A stretch of 64,000 nucleotides of DNA, taken from contig JABDIV010000025.1 in assembly GCA_013003555.1 (NCBI GenBank), forward strand, positions 1 through 64,000, read 5' to 3'. The position numbers and the translations under genes were made by a program. The stretch comes from Flavobacteriaceae bacterium (GTDB taxonomy: Bacteria > Bacteroidota > Bacteroidia > Flavobacteriales > Flavobacteriaceae). The notes under the pieces were generated by a model. It saw nothing but the letters and a program-made list of their open reading frames with translations, did no database searches and was not told where the DNA came from. Numbering within the stretch: the first letter of the stretch is position 1; every line of letters starts with the position of its first letter. Positions 8,619 through 18,042 of the stretch are shown here, one piece after another.

Positions 8619-9491
8619 TTGAAATTAAATCTGAAAGACATTCCAAGGGTTGAAACGATTACTAAAAAGGAATTCATTGTAAACTACTTCAAACCCCAGA
8701 AACCTGTCGTAATTGAGCGGTTTATCGAAGATTGGCCGGCCTATTCCAAATGGAACCTCGATTATATGAAGCGTGTGGCCGGTGATAAGGAGGTTCCCCT
8801 TTATGATGACAGGCCGGTGGATTACAACGACGGTTTTAACGAACCACACGCCAAAATGAAAATGAGTGACTACGTGGAGTTGTTAAAACGCGAGCCCACG
8901 AAATACCGGATTTTTCTGTGGAATATATTAAAGGAGGTCCCGGAACTGCAAAATGACTTCAGTTTTCCGGATTTTGGTTTGCGACTTATGAAGGGGCTTC
9001 CCATGTTATTTTTTGGCGGACAGGACTCTTATACATTTATGCATTATGACATTGATCTCGCCAATATATTCCATTTTCATTTTGAAGGGAAAAAACAGTG
9101 TATCCTGTTCGATCAAAAGCAGAATGATTTTCTCTATAAAATTCCGCATTCGTTGATCACAAGGGAAGATATCGATTTTACCAATCCCGATTTCAACAAA
9201 TGGCCGGCTCTTGAGAAAGCTAAAGGTTGGGCCTGTGAACTCGAACACGGCCAGGTACTTTATATGCCAGAAGGATATTGGCATTATATGCGTTATCTCA
9301 GCCCGGGATTTTCGATGAGTTTACGCGCAATAGCCAAAAACCCCAGGAATCTCAGCCAGGCGGTTTATAATGTAGTTATTATGCGGGCCTTTGATAATAC
9401 GATGAGGCGACTAAAAGGACAAAAATGGATTGATTGGAAAAATGAGCAGGCCATCTTAAGAACACATAGGAAAAATGGGTTCACCGTATAA
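8619..9491 (+). CDS. Cupin-like (JmjC-type) Fe(II)/2-oxoglutarate oxygenase
   Basis: A 290-residue cupin_8/JmjC-fold protein. The iron triad is visible: His142 and Asp144 in MHYDID, and the distal His222 in GYWHYMRY. The 2-oxoglutarate region is probably around FHFHFEGKKQ. Such enzymes hydroxylate protein or small-molecule substrates, but the target is not predictable. The only start compatible with the conserved N-terminus is TTG at 8619, since no in-frame ATG or GTG lies between it and the upstream gene. A weak -7-like TAACTTTA is near 8590-8597. The gene ends with an 11-base convergent overlap with recX. Confidence 0.75.
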   Translation: MKLNLKDIPRVETITKKEFIVNYFKPQKPVVIERFIEDWPAYSKWNLDYMKRVAGDKEVPLYDDRPVDYNDGFNEPHAKMKMSDYVELLKREPTKYRIFLWNILKEVPELQNDFSFPDFGLRLMKGLPMLFFGGQDSYTFMHYDIDLANIFHFHFEGKKQCILFDQKQNDFLYKIPHSLITREDIDFTNPDFNKWPALEKAKGWACELEHGQVLYMPEGYWHYMRYLSPGFSMSLRAIAKNPRNLSQAVYNVVIMRAFDNTMRRLKGQKWIDWKNEQAILRTHRKNGFTV

Positions 9492-9954
9492 GTTCATGAA
9501 CCTTGTCATAGACCAGAGCAGATTCCCATCCTCTATAAAGTAAATAGTTTGCTAATTTTTTTTTTCGGGTGAATTTCTGGTCAGCTTGAATCATTTCAAG
9601 TCGTTTTTCGGCCAATGCATTGAAAACCTCGATATATTCTGCCTCTGAGATTTCATTAATTGCTTCGTTTATAGTAAATTTACTCAGTCCTCTTTTCTGA
9701 AGTTCAGAAATAAGGCGCTTACGTCCCCATTTTTTAATCCTGAACTTACCACTTACGAATGTTTTGGCGAAGCGGGATTCGTTCAGATACCCCAATCCAA
9801 TAAGTTCAACCACGATTTGATCGATGGCTTCAGGGATCATACCCATAGATTTGAGTTTATTGAGAACGTCCTGATGACAACGTTCCTGATAGGCGCAATA
9901 TTTTTTTAGAGCTTCTAGAGCCTCTTTAACAGTAAATGAATTGCGTTTTATCAT
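9481..9954 (-). CDS. recX: Regulatory protein RecX
   Basis: A 157-residue RecX family protein with three tandem three-helix repeats. Recognisable segments are LNKLKSMGMIPEAIDQIV, LGYLNESRFAKTFV and KWGRKRLISELQKRG, which match the family signature (L..RGY.DD..FA, then WG..RI...L..KG). RecX binds RecA filaments and limits recombination and SOS induction. I start at the ATG at 9954. The frame stays open for 49 more codons upstream, but that extension would nearly reach the divergent gene and gives a length unlike other RecX proteins. It is not next to recA in this window. The 3' end overlaps the cupin-like gene. Confidence 0.9.
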   Translation of the reverse strand: MIKRNSFTVKEALEALKKYCAYQERCHQDVLNKLKSMGMIPEAIDQIVVELIGLGYLNESRFAKTFVSGKFRIKKWGRKRLISELQKRGLSKFTINEAINEISEAEYIEVFNALAEKRLEMIQADQKFTRKKKLANYLLYRGWESALVYDKVHELIR

Positions 9955-10067
9955 GCTGCAAAATAGTGACATTTTGTTAATAATTAATTTAATCGCAACC
10001 TCCTGATCAGCAAGCATTTTGTTTATTTTAGCACGTCCTCCTAAGAAACTGATTAATTGATTTCTCC

Positions 10068-13000
10068 ATGAAGAAGAAAATTGCCCTCCTCTTAATTGCA
10101 TTTTTGTGTGTATTATACCATGGTCATTCCCAGATTATTACTTTTGATTTTAATGGATTAGTTGGAAATGAAGCAACGGCAAATTCTAACGTTAACAATC
10201 CTAATCTATCGATTTCAACAATTTCAAGAGGAAGTGGTTTAACCGCAGCAAATAATGCTAACAGGTTCAATGCGACATCCTGGAATACAATTGACATAAC
10301 AGATGCTGTATTAAATGATGATTACATGGAGTTCACCATCACTCCCAATGCAGGATATGAATTTGACATTAGCACGATTGTAATTAATTTTGAAAGGTCA
10401 TCAACAGGAACTCGTGGTTTAGCATTACGCAATTCTCTTGATGGATATAGCGCAAATATTGACGGAGAAAAATCAATTGCCGATATTACAACCCCTCAGA
10501 CCTTTACCTTTACTGTTAATCAAACGAATAATAATTCTGCAGTTACCTACAGGTTTTATGGATATGCTGAAGCCGGAGGAGGATCAGGGGGATTTGAAGG
10601 CGCTGGAAATGACATCATTGTAAATGGATCTGTTAGTCTTACATCAACCGATCAGCCCGATTGGTGTAATATTCAATTCCCAGTTGTAAATGGGACGATC
10701 CAATTAGGAGAATCCTATAATGTCTTTTCTCAAGTTTATGAGCCGGGAGTAACCGACGCGGCAGGTCAAGGAGGAGGAATTTCGGCATGGATTGGATACA
10801 ACTCGACCAATAATAATCCTGATGGCGGCGGCGGCTGGATATGGGTTCCAGCCACCTATAATGTCGATTCCGGTAATAATGATGAATACCAGGTTGATCT
10901 TGGAGCAGCCATTCCTGCTACCGGTCTCTATTATTTCGCAAGCCGTTTTCAATTAAATGGTGGTCCGTATTTATATGGTGGTTCTGCCGGTGTGTGGAGC
11001 AATGACTCGGTTCAACTGACGGTTAATCCCCACATTTTGGATTGGTGTAATTTGCAGTTCCCGGGAACCGCTGATATTACAACCGGAGATACCTTTGATG
11101 TATTTGCACAGGTCTATGAACCAGGAGTCACTGATACGCCCGCAGTCCAAGGTGCAAATATAGAGGCCTGGGTTGGTTACAGTTCATCCGATAGCGATCC
11201 GAGTGGAGCCGGATGGAACTGGGTTGCTGCGACCTATAATCCACTTTGTGGAACAACATGCGGAACACCAGAAAACAATGATGAGTACATTGGAGATATC
11301 GGCCCCTTGCTTTCAGCCGGAACCTATTATTATGCAAGCCGCTTTAGAATTGATGGCGATGTTTATTATTATGGTGGCTATAATGCAGGCGGAGGTGGTT
11401 TTTGGACTTCTGGTGTTAATGTTAATGGCGTCGTGACCGTTACCGATCCACCCGGCAGTTCATGCCTTGAAGATGGATTCGATACAATTGATGGCTGGAT
11501 GACTCATGCAGCAGGTAACTGGACCCAAAATACAGTAAACGGAACATATACAGGAAATGGTGTTTATGTAAATGCCAATGATGCGATAGCAGAATACAAG
11601 CTCGGATTTAATGACGCTGATGATTGGTTTGAACTTCCTCCAGTCGATAACCCATTATTATTTACATACTGGGGGCGATTGTCAAGTGCTCCCGGCGGAA
11701 CAAACCGAATGAAGGTTCAGGTTTTCGACGGAGGTTGGGTTGATATCGTTGAACATACGGCAACAAGTACGAATTATGTTCAGTATTCGGCAAATCTTAG
11801 TGCCTATTCCGGAAATACTAATGTAAGAATCAGACTATGGCGATCAGAAGATGATCGAAGTATGTACATTGATGATATTGAAGTGGTTTGTGTTGATTGC
11901 ACCCCGACTCATACGATATCCGGATTTACCCCAACTGAAGGGCCAGAAAACACCTTTGTTACCATAACAGGAACAGGATTTACAGCTGCTTCAACAGTGT
12001 TCTTTAATGGTGCGAGCGCTGTGATTCATTCCCAAACAAACACTGAATTGGTGGTTATTGTGCCATCCGGAGCTTCAAGTGGTGTTATCTCAATTAACGA
12101 ATCAGCTTGCAATATCACAACCTCTTCCGATTTTACATTATTAAATTCTGTTGACGCAAATTGTGAAGGTGGTGTATCGGCTTCAGAATTATTTATTTCT
12201 GAGATTACTGATTCAACATATGGAAGTATGACTTATGTCGAAATTTATAACGGAACAGGAGCTGCGGTTAATTTGGCCGATTATGAGATTGAAATTACCT
12301 ATAACGGCAATTCAAACAACACGGACATTGTGACCCTTTCGGGAACTTTGGCTAATGGGGATGTACATGTAATTCGTACTTCAACCGCCGGCTATACATG
12401 CGCAGTCCCGGGAGGAGATGGATCGTATGCTGATCAAATTGCTAACGGATTAAACGGGATTGATTCAGCAAAAAATGATTCCGATTGTATTACTCTTTAT
12501 AAAAACTCTAGTCCAATTGATGTTTGGGGTGATTGTACAGATAAGAATTGGAGAGAGAATCTGGGTGTCTCAATCGGGAATGAAGGATTTGACTTCAGAC
12601 GTTTAGCAACGGCGACTTTCCCAAGCATGACTTTTGACCTATCTGACTGGACTATTTTAGATTGGGCTGATGGATCGAGTAATACGACTTGTAATGAAAA
12701 TGATTATTCCGACATTGGCAACTTTGCATCCGGTTTCCCTCCTTCAATTACGACCAATCCAAGTACTTCGGCAAATTGTGATTTGTCAACAAATCTTAAT
12801 ATTACAGCAACCGAAGGATATGCTGGTGGAAACAGCCTGATTTATAACTGGTTTTATCACCCACCCGGTGATTCTGTCTGGACAGTTGTGACCGATGGAT
12901 CAGATTATTCAGGATCAACCACTAATACCCTGACTATAAATAACGTTTTAAATCACTTCGATTATCAATATTACTGTGAAGTTTGGGAAGATGATATGGC

Positions 13001-14900
13001 TTGTTCTCAAGCAAGTGCCGCTACTCGTCTTGATGTACAGCGAACCACTTGGAATGGTGCGACATGGGATAATGGTGTTCCTGACCTTAATACCATAGCA
13101 ATCATTGATGGAGATTATGACACCGGTATAGGAGGCCTTCAGGATAGTTTTTCGGCCTGTAGCCTTATCATTAAAGCCAGTAATCAAGTAGTCGTCAGAA
13201 ATGGCGATTATATAGAGATCGACAAAGATGTTTTGGTTAACGGAAGCACCTCTGATGCCTCCAATATAGTTGAACTCACCATAGAAACTCGAGGGTCATT
13301 CGTTCAAAACGGGGATGGCATTAATTCAGGAAATTTCACGTTGGGTTCAGGAGCTAGAGCAAGAGTCATTAAACAGACGGCCTTATTGGATAATTGGTAT
13401 GAATACACCTATTGGAGTTCTCCTGTAATTGGAGAAACTGTTGAAAGTGCCTTTCCTGATACACCGTCAAACAGAAGATTTCGATTTGATGCTCAGAATT
13501 TTTCTGATGACTGCGCAGAAATCGCCAATAGCAATACGTGTAACCCCGGAGTTAAAGATGATATCGATGACGCAGCTCCCTATGATTGGGTAAACATACC
13601 TAACGGTCTCATGGAAACTGGAAGGGGATATGCAGCAACCTATTCCCTTTTTGCTCCTTATCCAAACCTTATAGGAAGTGCAACATTTGAGGCTGGAGCA
13701 TTTAACACTGGGGACATCGATGTTGCCATATATCGTGATAATACTGTAACAGATGATAATAACTGGAATTTAATTGGTAATCCTTATCCCTCGGCTATAA
13801 GTGCCCAGCAATTTCTTACTGAAAATACTGCATTAATTGAAGGTAACCCCGGTGGAAGTATTCAGGGAGCCATTTTTCTTTGGTCACATGACACCGCCCC
13901 CGATGGAGATACGAGTGGAAATGAAGTTCTTAATTTTTCTCAATCGGACTATGCTGTAATCAATGGAGCTGCTGGCACGGCCGGAGGCGATGGATTGTCA
14001 CCAAATCCATACATTCCCTCGGGTCAAGGGTTTTTCATTGCTTACGATCAATCAGCCGGAGTTGCTTCCGATACTCAAAATACTGTTAGTTTTAAAAACA
14101 GCATGCGCGAAATTGGAAATAACACTCAATTTTTTGAGGCTAACGAGAACATTCAATTTTTTGATTCTCAGGAAACAAATGAAATTCTAACAGATAAAAA
14201 CACTTTATGGATCAATTTAACTTCCGATAACGGTGTTTTTAACCAAATCGCAGTTGCCTATTTAGAAGGCGCAACAGATCATTATGACGGATGGTATTAT
14301 GATGCCCCTAAAAACCTATCTACAGGGGCATATTCATTACTATATTCAATTATTCCAGGAGATTATCAGAAATTTGCTGTTCAGGGAAAATCTCTGGATG
14401 CTTTAAATCAATCAGAAATTATCCCTCTTGGCTTTGAAAGTTCAATTGAAGTTGCAACAATATATAAATTGAGCCTGTCTGATTATAATGGCAGTTTCTT
14501 AGAAAACAATGATATTTATCTCAAGGATAATTACTCAGATATTATCTATAACTTGAAAGATTCTGATTATAATTTTACTTCCGAACCCGGCATTTTCAAC
14601 GATCGTTTCGAGATCGTATTCACAAATGAAACCCTTGGCCTTGATGATACAGAAGTCCGAAACGGCTTAATCGTTTATGAAGATACAAACGGTGTCTTTA
14701 ATATCAAGGTTTCAGATACCAATCGTATATCAGCTATTGAAGTTACGGATCTTTTAGGCCGGTATGTTTATAGAATTGACGGACTTGAAACCGTACATCA
14801 TCAATTCGATGGTTTAAAACTAAGTCAGGCCACTTACCTCATTCGCGTGAGCCTTGAAAATGGGGTGGTTCTCACAAAAAAAGTTGTAAAGCGGTTTTAA
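10068..14900 (+). CDS. Large T9SS-secreted multidomain protein (LTD, IPT, sorting domain)
   Basis: A 1610-residue secreted protein. A Sec signal peptide (MKKKIALLLIAFLCVLYHGHS) is followed by a jelly-roll-like region. Two homologous repeats of about 120-135 residues start at DWCNIQFPV (about residue 198) and DWCNLQFPG (about 325); both contain VYEPGVTD, a W-x-W-V-x-A-T-Y-N motif, NNDEY and YYxASRF. Next come another beta domain, an IPT/TIG domain (about 614-690, FTPTEGPENTFVTITGTGF), a lamin-tail domain (about 705-880, ELFISEI and VEIYNGTGAAVNL), an Ig-like segment and a long beta-rich part. A type A T9SS C-terminal sorting domain closes it (GLIVYEDTNGVFNIKV to KKVVKRF). It should be exported and cleaved by the T9SS sortase. 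No catalytic domain is recognised. Confidence 0.85.
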   Translation: MKKKIALLLIAFLCVLYHGHSQIITFDFNGLVGNEATANSNVNNPNLSISTISRGSGLTAANNANRFNATSWNTIDITDAVLNDDYMEFTITPNAGYEFDISTIVINFERSSTGTRGLALRNSLDGYSANIDGEKSIADITTPQTFTFTVNQTNNNSAVTYRFYGYAEAGGGSGGFEGAGNDIIVNGSVSLTSTDQPDWCNIQFPVVNGTIQLGESYNVFSQVYEPGVTDAAGQGGGISAWIGYNSTNNNPDGGGGWIWVPATYNVDSGNNDEYQVDLGAAIPATGLYYFASRFQLNGGPYLYGGSAGVWSNDSVQLTVNPHILDWCNLQFPGTADITTGDTFDVFAQVYEPGVTDTPAVQGANIEAWVGYSSSDSDPSGAGWNWVAATYNPLCGTTCGTPENNDEYIGDIGPLLSAGTYYYASRFRIDGDVYYYGGYNAGGGGFWTSGVNVNGVVTVTDPPGSSCLEDGFDTIDGWMTHAAGNWTQNTVNGTYTGNGVYVNANDAIAEYKLGFNDADDWFELPPVDNPLLFTYWGRLSSAPGGTNRMKVQVFDGGWVDIVEHTATSTNYVQYSANLSAYSGNTNVRIRLWRSEDDRSMYIDDIEVVCVDCTPTHTISGFTPTEGPENTFVTITGTGFTAASTVFFNGASAVIHSQTNTELVVIVPSGASSGVISINESACNITTSSDFTLLNSVDANCEGGVSASELFISEITDSTYGSMTYVEIYNGTGAAVNLADYEIEITYNGNSNNTDIVTLSGTLANGDVHVIRTSTAGYTCAVPGGDGSYADQIANGLNGIDSAKNDSDCITLYKNSSPIDVWGDCTDKNWRENLGVSIGNEGFDFRRLATATFPSMTFDLSDWTILDWADGSSNTTCNENDYSDIGNFASGFPPSITTNPSTSANCDLSTNLNITATEGYAGGNSLIYNWFYHPPGDSVWTVVTDGSDYSGSTTNTLTINNVLNHFDYQYYCEVWEDDMACSQASAATRLDVQRTTWNGATWDNGVPDLNTIAIIDGDYDTGIGGLQDSFSACSLIIKASNQVVVRNGDYIEIDKDVLVNGSTSDASNIVELTIETRGSFVQNGDGINSGNFTLGSGARARVIKQTALLDNWYEYTYWSSPVIGETVESAFPDTPSNRRFRFDAQNFSDDCAEIANSNTCNPGVKDDIDDAAPYDWVNIPNGLMETGRGYAATYSLFAPYPNLIGSATFEAGAFNTGDIDVAIYRDNTVTDDNNWNLIGNPYPSAISAQQFLTENTALIEGNPGGSIQGAIFLWSHDTAPDGDTSGNEVLNFSQSDYAVINGAAGTAGGDGLSPNPYIPSGQGFFIAYDQSAGVASDTQNTVSFKNSMREIGNNTQFFEANENIQFFDSQETNEILTDKNTLWINLTSDNGVFNQIAVAYLEGATDHYDGWYYDAPKNLSTGAYSLLYSIIPGDYQKFAVQGKSLDALNQSEIIPLGFESSIEVATIYKLSLSDYNGSFLENNDIYLKDNYSDIIYNLKDSDYNFTSEPGIFNDRFEIVFTNETLGLDDTEVRNGLIVYEDTNGVFNIKVSDTNRISAIEVTDLLGRYVYRIDGLETVHHQFDGLKLSQATYLIRVSLENGVVLTKKVVKRF

Positions 14901-14915
14901 TTTATTTCTTAGTGG

Positions 14916-17342
14916 TTAGAGGCTGTGCCTTAATGCAACGATTAAGTTTGTTCCCGGTGCTGCAATACCCGATGAATAGGGCCGATACCTTTGATTTGTG
15001 ATATTCTCAATACTTAAGCTTAATGAAGTCATTTCAGAGAATTTAAATTGAGATCGAAGATTTAAGGTATACCAGGAAGGCGAATAAGGATTTCCGTTCT
15101 CATCACTGGCATATAAGTACCCCTTCTCAACTTCCGAAGGCGCCAGTTGATAGAAGGACAATTCACCATTATAGATCAATGAAGCGTCTAATTTTAATCG
15201 ATTTTTCTCCCAGATCAAATGTGTATTTCCAAATGCTGGTGCTGCATGCCTAACAGGTACTTCAATACCACTCATATCCTCCTCTGTCCCACCAACAATA
15301 CTGTACTGAGAATTCAATTTCAAATGTTCGGTAAATGAGATTTTAATCCCCGCTTCAAAGCCATATATCCAGGCTTTCGCTGCATTCTGAATTGCCTGTA
15401 CACGGCTTAATTCGCCGTCATAGATTATTTCAGTCTGACCGTCAATGCTAAAATCTCTTCTTACTAAAGCATCATCGAGGTAAGTATAATACGTTGCAAA
15501 ATCAAGTTCGATGTTATTTTCAAAATTGAAGGTCACCCCTATTTCCCCGCTGTAAGCATATTCAGGCTTCAAATCAGTATTTGGAACGACCACCAAACCG
15601 GGGGCGGAATCAAACAACTTTCCTACATCATCGATATTAGGCGCCCGAAAAGCGGTAGTGGCATTTAATTTCCAACTTATCTTTTCGTTCGGAGACCATA
15701 CGATACCGGCAGTCCCGGTCAGGGCTCCAGTGTCGAGGTTGGCATCATCGAAGGGGAGGTTTAAATACTGGTTATTTTCTCTGAGATCGGCCCGTATGCT
15801 TATATAGTTATAGCGTAACCCCGATTGAATTGTAACTTCGTTATTTGGTCGAATTTTATAGTTGAAATAGGCCGCTGTTGATTGCCAGCTCGATCCATTT
15901 GGATATCTGGACACAATTGATTCAACACTACCATTAATAATATCCTCTTGCCTGCCGTTTGATGCAACTTTATTATAGATGTATTCGGCGCCATATGAAA
16001 TTTTAGCCGACTTACTTACTGCTTTTTCCAAATCAAGGTTCACAGAAATGGCATCTACAGACTCCTCACGCATGCGCCTATCCGGGGAATTCAGGTTCCG
16101 ATCGATCCTGCTTTCCTGAAAATTCTGGTATGCAGCAGTAAATTTTATGTTATCATATAGATTCGACCGACTACTGAATTTAGTTATCTGAAAGTTCCCC
16201 AGAAACCAGCGTTGCGGACCATAATTCCATTCAGCCGATCGTAACTCATCATCATTGTAGAGAATCAAACGATCATATCGGGGATAATCGGAAGTTGTAC
16301 TGTAATGCAGACCTAAGTTGTAATTAAGGGTTTCAGATCTCTTATAATTGATCTTCTGCATTAGATTGGTCTGGTTATAACCGGTAAATCGTTGTATCCT
16401 GGGGTTATTATTCTGAACAATCATGTCGATGCCGTTTTCGCTTTCAACATATTCTGGCCTCAGATAATCATCTGGCCCGTTTTTACCCATTTCAAGATCA
16501 CCGTATTCGGTATAACTCACACTTGTGAGGAAAGCCCAATTCTCGAGTCCGATATTGAAATCGACATGTCCTGTTTTCTCATCACTTGCTGAACTATATC
16601 GCGCAACTCCATTGGCCTTAAATAAAATTGAATCGCTCTCAGACCGCTGTGGGCGTTTTGTATAAAAATTCATGACACCACCAATAGCATCACTTCCATA
16701 AATAACCGATCCGGCACCGAGAATTACCTCGGTATTTCGAATATTGAAGGGATCGATCGATATGACATTTTGGATATTTCCACCCCTAAAGATGGCATTA
16801 TTCATGCGTACATCATCAACCGAAAGCAACAACCTGTTGGTTGAAAACCCTCTGATCATTGGGCTGCCACCACCAAGTTGACTTTTTTGAACAAATACCT
16901 GTCCGCTACTCTGAAGTAAATCGGCACTGGTTTGGGGGGTGTTAAACAGGATATCCCCGGCTTTAATACTTACTACTGATTTAGGTACTTCTTTACGGTT
17001 CTGCTCAAATTTTGAAGCTGAAATGACAACCTCTTCCAGACTCAGTTCTTTGGGCTGTAAATATATGATCGCTGGTACATTTGATTTAGTAGTTTGAAAT
17101 TCAAAGAAACCGATATGTTTAAAAGTCAGGTATTCTGTCGGCTCAAATACATCGAGATCGACTAACCCATTTATATCCGAAATAGCACTTTTTGATTTTT
17201 GCTGGTTAAAAACCGCTACTCCAACGACGAACTCACCCGTAGATCGATCTCTGATTTCAACACGTTGGGCCATTACGAAACAGCTGCAAAACAGTGCCAT
17301 AATAAGGAACAAATGGTGATTATTGATCGGCGAAAACTTCAT
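14916..17342 (-). CDS. TonB-dependent receptor, haemoglobin/transferrin-receptor type
   Basis: An 808-residue outer membrane receptor. A signal peptide ends near FVMAQ (about residue 25). A carboxypeptidase-regulatory-like domain (about 26-110, VEIRDRSTGEFVVGVAVF) precedes the TonB box and plug (LEEVVISASKFEQ; LLQSSGQVFVQKSQLGGGSP; IYGSDAIGGVMNFYT). The barrel ends in IVALRHSL. The plug signature GGGSPMIRGF with RLLLSVDDVRMN resembles the haem/haemoglobin receptor subgroup, but ligand assignment is tentative. Its ATG lies 23 bases inside the 3' end of recO, so the gene is probably read from the porZ-recO mRNA. No regulator or ligand-specific lipoprotein sits beside it. Confidence 0.85.
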   Translation of the reverse strand: MKFSPINNHHLFLIMALFCSCFVMAQRVEIRDRSTGEFVVGVAVFNQQKSKSAISDINGLVDLDVFEPTEYLTFKHIGFFEFQTTKSNVPAIIYLQPKELSLEEVVISASKFEQNRKEVPKSVVSIKAGDILFNTPQTSADLLQSSGQVFVQKSQLGGGSPMIRGFSTNRLLLSVDDVRMNNAIFRGGNIQNVISIDPFNIRNTEVILGAGSVIYGSDAIGGVMNFYTKRPQRSESDSILFKANGVARYSSASDEKTGHVDFNIGLENWAFLTSVSYTEYGDLEMGKNGPDDYLRPEYVESENGIDMIVQNNNPRIQRFTGYNQTNLMQKINYKRSETLNYNLGLHYSTTSDYPRYDRLILYNDDELRSAEWNYGPQRWFLGNFQITKFSSRSNLYDNIKFTAAYQNFQESRIDRNLNSPDRRMREESVDAISVNLDLEKAVSKSAKISYGAEYIYNKVASNGRQEDIINGSVESIVSRYPNGSSWQSTAAYFNYKIRPNNEVTIQSGLRYNYISIRADLRENNQYLNLPFDDANLDTGALTGTAGIVWSPNEKISWKLNATTAFRAPNIDDVGKLFDSAPGLVVVPNTDLKPEYAYSGEIGVTFNFENNIELDFATYYTYLDDALVRRDFSIDGQTEIIYDGELSRVQAIQNAAKAWIYGFEAGIKISFTEHLKLNSQYSIVGGTEEDMSGIEVPVRHAAPAFGNTHLIWEKNRLKLDASLIYNGELSFYQLAPSEVEKGYLYASDENGNPYSPSWYTLNLRSQFKFSEMTSLSLSIENITNQRYRPYSSGIAAPGTNLIVALRHSL

Positions 17343-18042
17343 TGAAAACTGCTAACGATTTAGGTTCCTTAAAGCCGTCCAAATGTAATTTAAAATATAA
17401 CAATATCATACCCAAAAATTCTCGCTTTTGGGATGCAGACATTCGGATTTTTTTATTAACATCAAATTTTATACCCAAAACCTGTTTTAGACGTGTTAAA
17501 TTTTCGCCTTCAATAAGATATCTTCCTGTTCCTGTTTGTTGCCCGCGTCCTTCCTGCAGATCAAAATATGGTGCATCATTACCGAGGTCAGGATAAAACC
17601 CGAGATACTTCGTGATTTCCAATAAGAACAACAGGTGAAAATTTGAATTGGTTTCATGGCTTTCAAACCAAACTATCGCAGTTTCAATAAATCGATATAG
17701 ATCTTCCCGCTCTTCTTCTTCTCTTAAAATTGAATAAAGAATCTCTGACAGAAAAAGAACAATTGAACCCTTGATCACATCGGTTTGAATTGAAGGTGTT
17801 GATTGATAAATCCGAGCTTCACGTATGTATTGCAGTGATCGGCTGTCTTTATGGTCAGCTTCGATATCCAATAAGGAAAAGGGTTGAAAAAGTGCAGGTT
17901 TTAATTTGGCTTTCTTAGATCTTAAAATCCCCTTAAGGATGTAGCTCTTTCTTCCAAAATGTCTTGTGTAGCAGGTAACAATAAGGTCATGATCTTTAAA
18001 TCGCTGTTTCGAAAGTACTATGGCCCGTGTCGAGACAAGCAT
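17320..18042 (-). CDS. recO: DNA repair protein RecO
   Basis: A 240-residue RecO. The N-terminal OB-fold is clear (STRAIVLSKQRFKDHDLIV, then GRKSYILKGILRSKKAK), and a helical C-terminal domain follows (LLFLLEITKYLGFYPDL). RecO works with RecR and RecF to load RecA onto SSB-coated gaps. The zinc-finger cysteines known in some RecO proteins are absent, which is common in this phylum. Its ATG overlaps the TGA of porZ by one base (TGATG), and its end overlaps the TonB receptor start by 23 bases, so the three genes form one transcript. The porZ-recO pairing is, from memory, common in Flavobacteriaceae. Confidence 0.93.
   Translation of the reverse strand: MLVSTRAIVLSKQRFKDHDLIVTCYTRHFGRKSYILKGILRSKKAKLKPALFQPFSLLDIEADHKDSRSLQYIREARIYQSTPSIQTDVIKGSIVLFLSEILYSILREEEEREDLYRFIETAIVWFESHETNSNFHLLFLLEITKYLGFYPDLGNDAPYFDLQEGRGQQTGTGRYLIEGENLTRLKQVLGIKFDVNKKIRMSASQKREFLGMILLYFKLHLDGFKEPKSLAVFNEVFADQ

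Noticed and set aside
9955..10101. 49-codon upstream extension of recX
   Set aside because: It nearly fills the gap to the divergent gene, makes the protein longer than usual RecX, and shows no family similarity.
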